Shown here one piece after another: positions 11,901-25,000 of a stretch of 64,000 nucleotides of DNA. The notes below the pieces were generated by a model. The model was not told the DNA's origin, made no database searches, and worked only from the letters and a program-made list of their open reading frames with translations. A program made the translations under genes and the position numbers. Source of the DNA: Sphagnum magellanicum (taxonomy: Eukaryota > Streptophyta > Sphagnopsida > Sphagnales > Sphagnaceae); assembly GCA_021904315.1 (NCBI GenBank), contig CM038912.1:9821061-9885060 (forward strand), read 5' to 3'. Position 1 is the first letter of the stretch, and each line of letters begins with the position of its first letter.

Positions 11901-14179
11901 TGCCTCCAGTCTCGTAACTCTTTGTTTGAGTTCATCACTGCAGCGCCACATTGACAACTGCATGGCAAACCAAAGCAGAGGAGTTCCCATCAGAAATAGT
12001 TCCAAACCATAGGTTCCTAACCTTGATAAAATATATTATTCAAACATATTTTGCTTCTAGGATTTCCCATCAATGCAGCTTGAAGCACAAAAGATGACAA
12101 GGTTTTTCTTTTGTCCAACCTCAAACATGAGATCTTCGATTTGAGCGAAATACAGGTTTGCTGTCATTAGCCTTGCCAGCAAACAGACATCTCTTGTTAC
12201 CTCTGGTGTAACACGTGGATTTCCTGTGAAACAATAACCCAAACTCAAAAGATGTGTGAGAGAGAAAAGCTCACACCATTTTCTAATTTGCATTCAAGTA
12301 CTACAATACCCACAACAACTTGAATGATGTGAAAGCATTTCCAAAGAAATGTGAAAATGGGTGCTGAAGAATTGTTAGTGGGAGAAAGGGGGACACTCAC
12401 CATCCCGATCTCCACCCATCCAGGAAGAGAATTGAATGAGGGGCACATTATATGGCAGTCGCTCATCAATACCAATAGATTTGAGGGCAGAGTCTACTCG
12501 TCGAAGGAACAAGGGAAGACCATTCCAAATAGTTTCATGAAAGTAGCTCATTCCAGCACGCATTTCATCCTGGGGTGTGGGAGGCGAGCGACGAATCTCA
12601 TCTGTGCGGAATGCAGCTTGGATCTGCATTTTGGGGGGGACAGGAAAAAGAAAGAAAAGACCCATTTGATAAGAAAAACAGAAACATCAACATCCTCCAC
12701 TAGTAACCAAAATGTTTTTGTTGAGATAAAAGATGCATGAAGAGGGTGGCATTCAAGCTTGAAGGAAGGCATACAATGTGTGAAAGGGTGTTCATACCTC
12801 TCGTTGGAGTGCCTCATCTAGCTCATGCTTCTCATCATCTGTGATGTCTTTCTCATACATTTGTGACAAGCAACTTCGGATACTGCCAATTCCACAGAAA
12901 CAGAAATTAGTTTACATACCACAAAAACACTGTGCTGTTCATCATCAAGCCCATCATTTGTGGTCTCTGTTGCCAACAATGACCATGTTGCCAACTGTGA
13001 GAGTGACCATTTGCATTTCCAAAAGTGCCAAACAGAGATAAGGAAAGGAAAGGGCAGATCCACAAGCCATGCAAGGCTATGATGGTGGGGGAGCTTGGAT
13101 AAGCTCCAGGGAATCATCTGAGCTGAATTATAGCAAAGGATAAGATAATTTTACCGTTGATGCTTTTGGAGCAAAGATCGGCGAACAGATTGAGTGGGAT
13201 GTGCAGTAAACACCAAATCCACAGTCTGGTTTTTCAAGGCCTCAAAAATCTCGTGAGGTGTTTTGCCAAGCTGCTTCACCAGGCGCTTGAAAGTTTCCTC
13301 CAAATCTGACTCAGTGAGTGCACTGTTCTCATCTCCGATATCACCCTTCTTGGCATTCCGAACCCGGCGTCGCTGTGAAATTTGCACTTCCTCTGCCAGG
13401 TTAGAGAGATTGAGCATGTGAGAGAAGGAGCTGGCAACCACAATCGCATCCCCTGGATCCAACCCATTCAAGAGATCTCCAAGCTCATTCAGCTTCTCCA
13501 GATCTCCACTCTTACTATACATGCCCGACAATTCATAGCACTTAAGCACCTGTTGTGGTAAAACCAAACAGAAACCCCCAAAAAGAGAGTTCATCAGTCA
13601 CTCACAGCTAGAGCTTCAAAAAAACATTTCAACACCCTCTCAAAACCCTCATCCTTGAATCCATCCCCATCTTCACTGGAAAAATTCAGAGAAAGAAAGA
13701 AAACCCATGAGGTCCGACTCCATCTCAAACCATGTCAACAGATTGTTCGAGATGGATATGTACCCATCAGAGCTGAGACTAGGTCAAGCCAGCCCGTTCT
13801 TCACAGGACAAGATGATTGTCTTCAGGACTTGCAAATCTTTTGAAGCACGAAATAGGGGGTGGCAATTAAGGGACTAGAATTGCAAAACCACATGAGCTG
13901 AGAGCTTCATTCAAAGCAAGGGATGGTGGAATCCAGCTCCAACTGTAACCATTCACTCAGAGACAGGAAGAAAACAACAACAACAGCAAAAGGCAGCAAG
14001 CAAGCAACAGCTAGTACCGTTTCTTTAAGCTCCTGGCCATGCAAGACCTCAACGATGTCAAGGAATCGATCTAGCAACAAGGCGTCATACTCGATGAGCT
14101 TGTCATCCTCTGACACTTTCTTGGGTGCTAGCAGCCTCATCTGGGCGTCTATAGACGCCATTTTCTGCAACATTGCCAT
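8904..14179 (-). CDS. ppc: phosphoenolpyruvate carboxylase, plant-type, C3 form
   Basis: Carboxylates PEP with bicarbonate to oxaloacetate in the cytosol. Exons (minus strand, all with GT-AG borders): 14179-14018, 13549-13155, 12882-12798, 12623-12401, 12223-12120, 11957-11870, 11655-11501, 11325-11098, 10941-10615, 10414-9971, 9765-9379, 9194-8904. They sum to 2889 bp (962 aa), the usual plant-type length, with no stop or frame error. Key sites: N-terminal phosphorylation Ser9 in KMASIDAQ; catalytic His171 in [19 protein letters not shown] at about 594-604; the glycine-rich loop [15 protein letters not shown] at 632-646; C-terminal QNTG. Residue 773, in [10 protein letters not shown], is Ala, the C3 state (C4 enzymes have Ser). 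The start is set by [13 protein letters not shown]; a longer reading would need TTG. The acidic residue usually three before the Met-Ala-Ser is Gln5. Angiosperm plant-type genes usually have 10 exons, so 12 is more split. Introns are 156-468 bp. Bacterial-type PEPC is excluded by the N-terminal Ser motif and the QNTG end. Confidence 0.98.
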
Positions 14180-14340
14180 ACTTCTCAACTGCTTTATTCA
14201 AGCTCTACACTGCACTCTTCCCCAAGCAGATACCTCCTCTTTCTAAGTTAAATTCAGCTTTCTAGTTTCTTCTACTACAACCCAATCTCCTCCAGATTGC
14301 ACTTCACAATCACTCCAACAAACTGGAACAAACTGGACTG

Positions 14341-14350
14341 TATATATATA
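14341..14350 (-). promoter_or_regulatory. candidate TATA box of the PEPC gene
   Basis: TATATATATA lies 162 bp upstream of the PEPC ATG, and the minus-strand context is CTATATATATACAG. A start site about 30 bp downstream, near 14310, would give a 5' leader of about 130 nt. No intron is needed to join it to exon 1. The position is inferred from the motif only. Confidence 0.55.
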
Positions 14351-14820
14351 GATCTACAAAATGTGGCACCCAGTTAGTTATGAGTATGTATGTGAATCTC
14401 CTCCTTCTTCCTTGTTTTCTCTTTGTCAAAAACAAAAGAAAACCACCCAACCCAGTTAGTGCTGTTGTTTGTTTGTTTGCACCCAAGTCCCAAAATCCCA
14501 ACACTCACCACCACCACCGCCCACAACCCACCACCGCCCTTTGTTTTTTTCTCTTCTTTTGCACTTACAGAACCAAAAGAAGAAGAATAAGAAGAAGAAA
14601 TTCTCTTGCACTTACACAACCGAAAGAAAGGAAGAAGCAATAAGAAGACTATTATTAGAGAAAGTGACGATACAAAACTCTCAATAATAACAAACTTAGG
14701 GAAGTGCTTTGTCTAAAACTAAGCTAGCAAACAAAACAAAACAAATTAAAATCAAGTGAAAACAAAAAAAGGAATTTGGCTGTTTGCATTTCCTTCCACA
14801 TGGGATGCATGAAATCTGTG

Positions 14821-15010
14821 GTGTGAATCAAAATGTACATATATTGCTCCTAGAAAAATAGAAAATCAGAATCAAAAGGAAATTTCTTTAACAAAAAAAC
14901 ACACAGACACAAATATCTATGTGTGAATCAAAATATATTATTGCTCCTAAAAAAACGGAAAGTCAGAATCAAAAGAAGAATTCGTTAACCAACACACACA
15001 CACAAATCAA
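14821..15010. repeat. tandem duplication, 100-bp unit, two copies
   Basis: GTGTGAATCAAAAT starts at 14821 and again at 14921. Both copies continue with TATTGCTCCTA, a GAAAATCAGAATCAAAAG-type phrase, an AATTTCTTTAAC-type phrase and a CACACA run. It lies 640-830 bp upstream of the PEPC ATG, so it could duplicate promoter elements. Confidence 0.85.
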
Positions 15011-17009
15011 AGATGAGAAGAAGGAGAGGGAAAGGACATGATGAAGAAAGGAAACTCTTGAAGAGATGAGAATAAGAAGAAGAAGAAGAAGAAGAAAGGA
15101 AACTCTTGGACTCCCATGCTCTTGCTATTCCAGTCCTGTAGACCCCACGTTTCCATGCTTCACCCTGCGATTCCAATTGCCTCTGGCCCACGTTTCCAGG
15201 GGTCTGGAATCTGCTTTGCTTGGGAAGGAACCAAAGGGCACCCCCCCCTTGGGTGGTGGTTGGTTGGCCACTAGCCACAAATAGGCAACCTAAAATTAAT
15301 ACACCAACCCCTATACACAACACAACTTTTATGTAGTTTATTACCACTTCTTATAATTATTCTCTAATTAAATTCATGTTTTGATTAGTTTAAATAAGTT
15401 AAGTGAGATTAGGTTAAGTTAACTTAAGTTGAGTTTTGTTTGTTTTGCTTTGTTTTATTGGGGGGGGTGGGGGTTTCAACCCTCTCAAAGCAAATTGTGG
15501 TCCATGGGAAAATATAAAAATTGTACGGAATTGTTAACTTGGGGAGTGGACAAAAAATTATTATATACATGTATAATTATTTTGGTTTTGTTTTGTGTGT
15601 GTGTTTTGTGTTTTGAAACCATGTTGTTTATAAGTAAGAAGTTTGGTATGTGCAAACATGTGAATTGGAAAATAGTTTTATCGTTGTACTTTGGGGTTTT
15701 GTGTGTGTATTTTTATTTTATTTTTGTGGTGGTGATGTGATTGCGGGTTCATAGAAGCTTCCCCATTTGGGCTTTTGTGCAATGAGAGTGTTGGATATAG
15801 AATTCCATTTTTTATTATTTTTTGTGCGGTGACGATGCGGTTGCATGTTCGTAGAAGCTGCAGGGCACCACTACAAGCAGAACTTTTGTCGCATTCAAGC
15901 CCTTACAAAATGTAAAGAGAAAATGTAGTGTTTCCAATGGGTCAAATAGCCAACAATTAATAAATTTTCAAAGGTTGTCATCATTTTCTTTTGGGATGTA
16001 AATCGCATTTCCATTCTCTAAATGCCATAATTTTGTTGTAAAAGCTATATATCAATTTTCTAAAGGCCATCATTTTTTTAATGGATTTGGAAAAATTGAT
16101 ATTTTTTTGGTTGAAAAGTTGGCGGGGAACTAATTTTTACAAGTGTAGGAAAATAATATACACTACATAAAAAGGCCACGATCCATAATTATCTTTCTAT
16201 TGTGGTTTATTTTGAACATATAAGGGGGTTTCAAAAGGTCAGCATGTGTGGTTTCCAACCGCCCAAAAACATGAAGGGAAAAAGCAGAAGGGGGAAAAAA
16301 GAGGGGAAAAAGTCTAAAGGAATTTGGAAAAGAAGATTATTAAAAAATTTCTATCATTGTTCCACAATCCTTCACTCCCATTTAACTTAAACTTTTAAAA
16401 AAGACCTATTTAAAAGCTTATCAACCATTTAAAATATAAATTTCCATGGTTGTTCCACAATCCTTCACACCCATTTATTTTTATTTTTTAAATACAAAAA
16501 ATAAAAATAAAACCATTTTTAGCTTATGAGGCATTTATTTAAGGGTTCATCATCAAAATTAATCAAGTTTTGATCCTCTTGTTAATCATCAAATAAATGA
16601 GTTGGTTGGTCGGTTGGTTTGGCTTTGAAACAACCCATCCAAAAATTTGCACGAGACAAATATCTCTCTTCAAGAGTCGCAAATGGGATTGATTCCCAAC
16701 ACTTAGGAAGGCCATATTTGATTTACGCAGCAATACGTTTCAAATGCCCCCCTACAAACACGAACTTTGCGGGATGTGAGTGCAAATGGAGGGTGGCAAT
16801 AGAAAAAAGGAAAAAAAAAAAAAACCCCAATAATAAATTAAAAAAGGCGGTGCTTGATTGGCAATGCACTAAAACACAATATTTGTCGTTTTCTTAAAGA
16901 GAGTAGTTAGTAGGTAGCCAAATAGGTTAAAAGATTTGCCAAAATTAGAGCAAAAAAAGAAAAGGAAAGGGAGAGTGGGAACAGGCCCCAGCAGGAAAGG
17001 GAAAGGAAA

Positions 17010-17039
17010 GGGGAGGGGAGGGGAGGGGAGGTGGGGGGT
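17010..17039 (+). other. G-quadruplex-capable G tract
   Basis: Four consecutive GGGGA units (17010-17029) are followed by GGTGGGGGG. The runs of four or more G with single-base loops meet the usual quadruplex pattern on the plus strand. It lies about 2 kb past the PATROL1-like stop codon and 2.8 kb upstream of the PEPC start, so no role can be assigned. Confidence 0.7.
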
Positions 17040-17226
17040 GCGTGTTTTTCCTCCTCCACCCCCCAGAGTGATGCCACGCGGACACCCATCGGGGAAGCCA
17101 AGTGGCAAGCATCCCATACCTCACCTTCTCATCTAACTACCTCATGCTTCCTAGAGTGGCCACGTAGCAGTGTACGGTAACTAGATACCTAGTTTTTGGT
17201 GCAGGTTGTAGACTTTAAGAGTAAAG

Positions 17227-17311
17227 CTTAATTAATTAGGCTTGATTAGTTAACTAATTAATTGATTAGTTAACTAATTAATTGATTAATTAACTAATTA
17301 ATCAATTAGTA
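17227..17311. repeat. palindromic ATTAATTGATTAGTTAACTA array
   Basis: About four units of a roughly 20-bp sequence rich in TTAATTAA and GTTAAC, each nearly self-complementary, so the whole stretch can fold in many ways. Confidence 0.8.
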
Positions 17312-19074
17312 TTTATCCTTTCTTTCCCTTTTTTCCCCCTAATTCTTTTCAGAGTTTACCAGTGGAAACTTGGGAAATGGGTAAACAGAGTAACTACTTA
17401 TTTCTTTAAAAAAATTTGCTTTTGTTATTTTTTTTTTGTTTCAGGCAATGAAACAAAACCTCCCCTAATTCTGATGAGGTTATGATTATGATTATTATTG
17501 CTATTATTATTATTATTATTATTATTTCCCTCTGGGGATATGAAGATCGGTATTGTGGTTTTTTTTAGAAAAACCTACTTTTTTTAGTCTTTTAAAATTC
17601 ATATTTATTTATTTATTTATGTTTCTGTACTGAGAATGACCAAACTGTATAGCTCCTCTAGTACAATCCTTTAATGCTAACATGGTGATAATATTAATTA
17701 TGATAATATTGTCATTTGGGGTGAGTTTTTTCCGGGGGTGATTTCATGATTGAATTAATATTACAGAAATTCACAAACCCAACAAGTTGGAAAAGGAAAA
17801 TGGATCAGACAATTACTTTTCCTCCTTTTCAATTTTTTTTTTAAAAAAAATTTCCTCCTCCCTATTAAATTATTAGGACACAAATTCCCCATGAAAATAG
17901 AACTTATCAGCCATGAAATGATTTTTTTTCCTTTGTTTTTTTTGGAAGACTCACACAACTCAAGAAGCCATGGGCACCCCCAAGTCAAGCTCATTGGCAG
18001 AGGGCTGTCAGAGGTTTCACCTGCATGCCACTGGGTTTGAACCGAGGACCTTTTTTTAAAATTTTGGCCAAGCCCAACAAAAACTAAATAAAAAACAAAC
18101 AAAAAACACATGACTAAGAAGACTAGACAACACCGCAGAAGAAGAAGAAGAAGAAGAAAGGAAAACACAAAGGAGAGAAAGGGAGCCCGGAGAAAAAGGG
18201 CAGAAGGATCAGCACCAACAGATGATGTATCTACAATATACAAATACGTACACATACCACTCACATACAAAAGGAGGAGGGTTTTGAGAAATTCCTCACT
18301 TGGAGGATTGAAGACTAGAGGAGCTTGCAAAGAAACCCATTTGAAGTTTCAAATTCGAAACAGCTGGGTCGATCTCCAAACACAAAATGCTTTCTTTGAT
18401 GAGCAAAGGTGGTCTTCATCCCCCCCCCCCCTGGGTTTGTTTCAATAGACAAGCAGCAAAGAGTATGCTTTGTTGTTCAGAAACAATGGTTAGAACTAAA
18501 CATTTTGATGAAGCTATGAAGAAGAGGCAAAACTCAAAGTGTGACTTACAAAGACCCACAAGACCCCTTCCTTAGGCAGCTGAAAGATGTGACTGGTAAT
18601 ATTTTAACTTGAAATAAATGTGCAATATCTAACATATTATTACAAAGCAAAAAGAGAGACATTTTAATGATCTTGATAACTGTAATATTACAATTACAAA
18701 GGGGGAAATAAGAATTAGTACAGAGGGAATACAAAGAAAAGAAAGAAAAAAACGGGTCTGTCAATCTGGCATGAGAATGTGTTGATTAAAACAAAAATTA
18801 ACAACCTCATGCACTTAAAAATTGCCAATAGTGCACTCCTTGGGGACCTCTAAAGTGCCCACCCATCACAAGTGCAACTCTCAGAAAATCCTCAAATGAG
18901 AAAACCATGAAAAATTTCATGGACAACATGCTGGGTTATATACTATAAGAGAAAAAAGACTGGCTACAAGGAAATCAAAGAGCAAGGAGAGCCTTGGATA
19001 CTGTGGTGGAACCTTGAGCTTCTTCCGATGTCCCTTTCAGAGGATTAGAGGATATAGTTCTAAGAGGTCCAACT

Positions 19075-22000
19075 TCATGTGGATGACAACTTGTATTGTT
19101 TCTTGAGAAACTTTGATGCAACTTGGTCATTGCGGTGGCACAGGATGCGCAGAAGCTTGTCTGAATCCAAACTGCTATGTGGCCCTTGGCGTCCCGTGAT
19201 TTCATGGCCACCCACCATTTGCTCACTCATACGCTTGAAAGTCTCAATCACTTCATTGGTCTGCAAATTGACATCCGCAGAAACTTCAACATAGTTTGAG
19301 CTCAAAGCACTGCCCCTACCAACCTCATAAATTGGCTGCCGCAAAATGGTCATCTCTTCACCCCAGATTCCTTTTTCCTTTTTTCTTGATGTGTTTCTTA
19401 ACCTATTATTCACTAAAACAGCTTAAAGATGGCAGTTGACATCTCTGCAACTGACACTTGGAGAACTGCAAAACACTAAAAGATGGCAAAAATGTAACTG
19501 ACCACTTCAATTCAGAAATTTTACATCCATGTGCTTCTTAAAAATACACCCAAAATTGATAAAAATGTCTAGTTTTGAAGAGGGTCTTCTGGGTGTGCAA
19601 ATGTTTTGTCCCCAAGCAATGAGAGATACGTACATCAAGGCTGTACATGCTCAAAACATGTTTAACAGGGGCAGCTGCATTCTCAACTACCCCACGTGGA
19701 AGTCCATCACCCTCTGCTATGAAAAAGTCCTGCATAAGTATTGATCCAAAAAATGTGGCATCCGTCAGTTACTATTGTCAGCAACATGCATTCTATTTGA
19801 CACAACACACAGAATGTATGACCTACAGACCAGCCAACACAGACCCAGTGAAACCAATAAACCTGAAACAGGACTGTAACTGTAAACTGGTCTGTGGCAG
19901 CTTAAAAATGAAAACTTGACAACCTATGAACAAATCACACTATAAATCCTAAACCCACAAACCTTCAGCACATTCACATCCTCCTCAAGCATTGCAGAAT
20001 CACTTTGTGCAAAGCCTCTTGTTGGTCCTCCATCCAGAAGCACTCTCAATAGCCCATCCTGAAACATGCAAAACACCCCTCCAGTTGTTGATGTCTGTCA
20101 AATATCATTTCGGCATCATGTGATGCCAACATCCACCAAAGTCAGCCAGTCAGCCAAAGATTTTTCCATTTTCAGTTTTAGCAGGTTCTGCCAGGTTAGT
20201 TTCAACAGGTTTCTAAGAACCACACATGCAAAGGGGCTGATTTTCTTTTAGTATTTGGGAAGTTTGCAATAGATCCTGCATATGATCCTGTTATCCAAAA
20301 ATTGAATATAGCTCCTGATGCATGTAGGTGATGGATGACTAGTTGTAGCTCATCATCCTAGAGACTTAAGCCAAACTAGTGAATGCCTTGGGACTGAGCT
20401 TATTAGAGTGGTGTCATATAGGTGCAGTAATCAAAGGCTTTTTTTTTCAATTCATCAAGTGGACTGGTGATCATCAACAACAGGAATGAGCCAAATTTGG
20501 CTGAAAGTCAGCAAGCAAAGTATATATTTTTAGGATCGTGCTTTGTTCTGGCGACCTCCAGGAGTTTATTTTCTAAATATGGCAACTTCTGACTTTTTCC
20601 CCTCAAATTATGGCAACTTTTGCATACTTTTTCAAATAAAACCCTCTGTACACTTTGCACCAGGTTTTTTTTGGTTGCCACAGTGTGAAAATCCACCCCA
20701 AAAAAAAAGAACACTGGCAGTGACAGCAAGAAATTTGATGTTGACTACATACCAAGGAGGCTTGCAGAAGTCCAAGGACAATGCGGTCTCGAAGGGGTTC
20801 CACAATCACCTCACACAACTCTCCCAGAACCTGTAACATATTTGTATAGACACATTCACAGGAAGCATCATAACAAGTCCTCTGACTTTTCAGTTCCTAG
20901 TTCGCACTTTTGTAGGATAAGGTGCAGAGGAGTACAATGGACGAGAAGACTCTGCTACCTAACAACAGCATAGGAATCAGTGATGTAGATCCCTGGTTGA
21001 CCAAAATGCCAAGGCAGAAAGCAGGACTGGAAGGGAGTCATTTGTGGGGTGGAGCAACCCTACGGTTACTAGGTCATAATACCCCTATATTCAACTCGCC
21101 CAACCCCAAACAGAACAGCAGATGCCAAATAGAGTATAACCCACTGATGGCATATATAGTGTATTATGGACACAAAGTTATAGAGATAACTTACAGGGTC
21201 AAGGACGCTGACCACTTTGTCCATGCGCGCTTGTGAGACACTGACACTATACAAGCCATCAATAAAGGTAGTCCGCATGTCCCAAAAGATCAACTTTGTG
21301 CCTGCAACATTGCCAGTTGTTCAGCAAAAAGTCTTTGAAGTGCTGAGTTCGAGCAGATGCCATGTGGGCAAAGATGTGATTACTTAGTTGGCACTCAGGA
21401 CCAGTTGTTCTACAAGAGGTCATCATTGAAGATGGATTAGCTGTTGGACATTGATCTCTGGCTCTACCTGGTCTAATGCACTGATGCAAGTTACCGACCT
21501 AACTGTTTGTGAACAGGACTGAAAGAAGTACCTGTAAATTCACAGATCTTGTCAATGGCAATATTCACCACCTTTCTTGAGCCCTCAAAGGCCACAGAAA
21601 GCTCATCCATTGGTCGGGACCCCAAAACCCGTTTCCCATTATGCTCCACATTGTTGGAAGTGGCCCCTGCAATCACAAAAGTGGAAGAGTTTCTTACCTT
21701 TTTCCTTCACAAAATTCCTCCCCTCAGTTCTGCACTACTGTTGTAGTAATGAGAAACTCCTTATGGCATGAAAGAGCTTAATGGTTTTGGGGAAAGAATA
21801 CTAATGCAACTCAACATAATCTCCTACTCTGAGTTGGAGAGGATCTGCTGATAATAAGGTTATTGCCATTTCAGATCCAACATCATGACAGTACCCATTC
21901 AGCAGACATGAGAGAGAGGAAACCCAACTATAAAGCCAGGCAACTCTGTATTTGCCTCAACACACTTCATGTGAATTGCCTCATTCAACCACCACCATAA

Positions 22001-25000
22001 AGCCAGACAACTTACTTGGAAGGGACTTGTTTGCCCGGTTGGGACCATCCTGTGGTCTTTTCACAGCCCACCGATCTTGGATGTTGTCTTCAAGTAAGTC
22101 CACATGGCTTAAAATGTACTGCACAAGATAAAAGTATAAACACACTCCCCTGTCTCTTAGCTCAAGGTGTGAAGGGAGGCACAATGGAGTATATGTGGGT
22201 GTGACATGGGTGTTGGAAAAACCAACCAACAAGACAATGAGAAGGGAACTGCAATACACTCACATGAAGTGTGTTGAGGCGGATACAGAGTGTGGCAGTA
22301 GTTAGCATGTTGATTTCACTGGAACGTCTCTCATCTGGGTCCCGTGGGTCACCACCTTTCTTCTTGCTGGCTTTAATGGCAACTTCTTTCTTGTAACGGG
22401 TCAACCCTGGGGGTGGCAAGATTAGATCTGCCTTATCTCCTGTGAGAAATCCAGGAAAAAGCATCAAAGGTGTCAGGAGTCCAGACATTTCCTAGTAAGT
22501 AAGCACGATGGCCTTCAGATCCCAAACCTTCAGAGACACAAGGATCACCCAGATATAGGACCCATGTCCCTCTTTCGGAAACTGGCAATGATGCCCAACT
22601 GGTGATATACCATATATGTTGCTAGCTAACTGTTGAACCAATCTATCTGCAGTGGAAAGATACTATGCAACTAGGAACTCACCTAACTGAGCAACCACTT
22701 TATTGCTGTATTGCTGCAGTGCAACGTCAAATCCACTCGTGAGGCCTTTCAGCTGCATTATCCGCATTGGAAGCTTCAAGTTGAAAAACTGCTCTATTGT
22801 CTGGCCACCACCCCATGTTGCAAAGAATGAAAATGCTGACTTAGTTTGTGTTACAACTACCATAACATTTGTTTCTCTTGGTCTCCAAAGCATTACATAT
22901 TGAAGCAAGAACTACTAGTCAAAGAGAGACTTAAGTCACATATCTGCTGTGGTAATAAGCAGTGCTAATGCAAGCAATCAACCCCTAAGTGAAGCAAAAA
23001 CTGAGATTTTCTTCTACATGATTTTTCACACTGGACCTGCAAGAAACTGGTCAATGACATCTTTCATGTCATAAGAGTTGGTCAGAGCTTACAGTCTAAT
23101 GGCCAAAACAAATAAGTTCCTTCGCATTTGGTTCACAAGGTGGTAGGCCCTACCTTGAGAAATGGGTGGGAATCTTGCTGGATCTGCAGCACCAAGTATC
23201 TGCAATTCGACTTTCTGGCTTTGAAATTCAACACACATGACAAAGAAGGCAGCTGGAACCATTTACAGATTCAAGGACATATGAATCTACCTCTTCAATG
23301 ATCCGGAAAACTTCAACAATTGACTCTCCATATCGCTGTTGCATAGAGATTGGCTGCCACCTCTGCATAACACCATGTGAAACAATTCATGTGCAACAGC
23401 AACAGATAAGCGAGCCCATAAGATAAGCCAACCCTAAACCCTAAACCAATCACAGCTGGATTGACTGATTATGTAACAACTAACAACTAGCATGAAACCA
23501 TGCTGCAAGTGGTCATGAGCCTTACACACAAAGTATTAGCTTGCTGATTGCATTGAAACACAAAGGTAGGACAGAGGACATACTTCTTGTTCAATTGTGC
23601 GATCCACCCAATCAGACAAACGTGAGAGTTGCACGTTAACCCACCTCATGATTAGAGTGCCTGATACGACTTCAACCTGCCCCATTTTTCCAGCTAGCAC
23701 TCATTATGAGGGTAAATGCAGCAAGACACACATGCCCAGAAACTGGAGGATTACAGACTCACAAGGGTGTAAGAACTAAACAGTATCTGCTAAATTTGAA
23801 AATGCATAGGTTCCAGATATCCATAGGTATCATCTGAACATCAAACCTATCGGTATCAGGGTCTCAGGCACTGTTGCTACTACACTCAGAACTGCCTGCT
23901 TCCAGACACTGCAAAAGTACCATTTTTTGGGGGGGCATCACTACTTCATACGACCCATTTCACTTGCTTTTATCCCTGATAGTTCAGGCATTGGATCACT
24001 ATTCCCTAATGATTCTCTTAATTCACAAAAACCTTAATAATGTAACAGCATGAGTGACAACAAGAAAGGAAAAACACCCAGACAGAATAAAGCTAAGGAT
24101 GAGTTCAACAGCATCCAGAGAACTTGTAGCATACCGAAAGCTGCAGGAAACTAGTACAATCTCCAACTTAATTCTGAACACTGGAATTCCCTGCTAAACT
24201 TCATCATCAGTTCCCAACAGTGGTTTTAGGGTTTGTTTCTGTAATTCAACCAGTGATTAAGTACATAACTGACTGACCATTTGTGACCTGATTTTGATCA
24301 GATCACAAATGATTAAGAACTCTGGGTTGGAATTATATCATAAAAATTGGGTTGGTAATCCATTTTTTTGATAGAGCTAATCACCTGATATGCAACCATC
24401 TGCTGCTCAAATGTGTGCTTGACTGCTTCATCTTCTGTGGCAGATGCAACAAGATCCTTCAACAATTGTTCTAAGCTGTCAGCAGCCGGCAACACGGATG
24501 TGACATCATCTGTAAGTTGTGAGACTCCATCCAGAAATGGTTGCTGCCCTCCCACCAGTACAAATGACATACCCATGACAATAAGCTCTAATGTGCATGT
24601 TCAACAAGACATATTCATGTGCTATCTTCATGAGCAATGAAACATTCTTAGTTCTTATGATGTATCTATCCATGCAAGAGTAGAGCACCAGGGTGTTTTT
24701 TTCGAATTTTGTGATGTAGCCCAGTGGCAACCATCCACAAGAGGAAAAAGCCAAATTTGGCTACAGGTCAGAGAGGACAGTAGACACTTTCTAGAATTCT
24801 GCTATGTTTTGGTGACCTCCAAGAATCCAGTGTCTAAATATGGCAACTTATATGTTTCTGCCCTCAGAATGTGGTGATCTAAAAGGCATTTAAAAGGAAT
24901 CTTGCAACAGCCCCAAAAAAAAAAGTGCCATGTAGATGCAAAATTTAGCACAAATTTTTTTGCTGTACAACACACTCCACAATAAGCATGAAGAAGGTAG

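Larger units (their letters stand above)
15011..19074. other. intergenic between the PATROL1-like and PEPC genes
   Basis: No gene is seen. ORFs here are low-complexity readings of GAA runs (15068-15100, 18138-18160) and poly-C or poly-G runs (15241, 15461, 18421). Simple repeats include (ATT)8 at about 17502-17526. A possible decayed CACTA-type MITE lies at about 15868-16147: the left end reads CACTACAAGCAGAAC, and GGCGGGGAACTAATTTTTACAAG near the right end is only weakly like a terminus. The part next to 19074 should hold the 3' UTR of the PATROL1-like gene; no clear polyadenylation signal was found. Confidence 0.5.

Noticed and set aside
8904..14179. Bacterial-type PEPC
   Set aside because: The N-terminal Ser motif, 962-aa length and QNTG end are plant-type; bacterial-type forms are longer and end differently.
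14310..14687. Overlapping ORFs on both strands near the PEPC promoter
   Set aside because: Low-complexity readings of GAA, CCA and T-rich runs; no domain or conserved pattern.
15868..15930. 63-bp CACTA mini-element ending AAATGTAGTG
   Set aside because: Only seven terminal bases match and the flanking triplets differ; a longer decayed element is a better but still weak reading.
18110..18448. 112-codon Arg/Lys-rich ORF
   Set aside because: Driven by a GAAGAA run; no similarity and no gene context.
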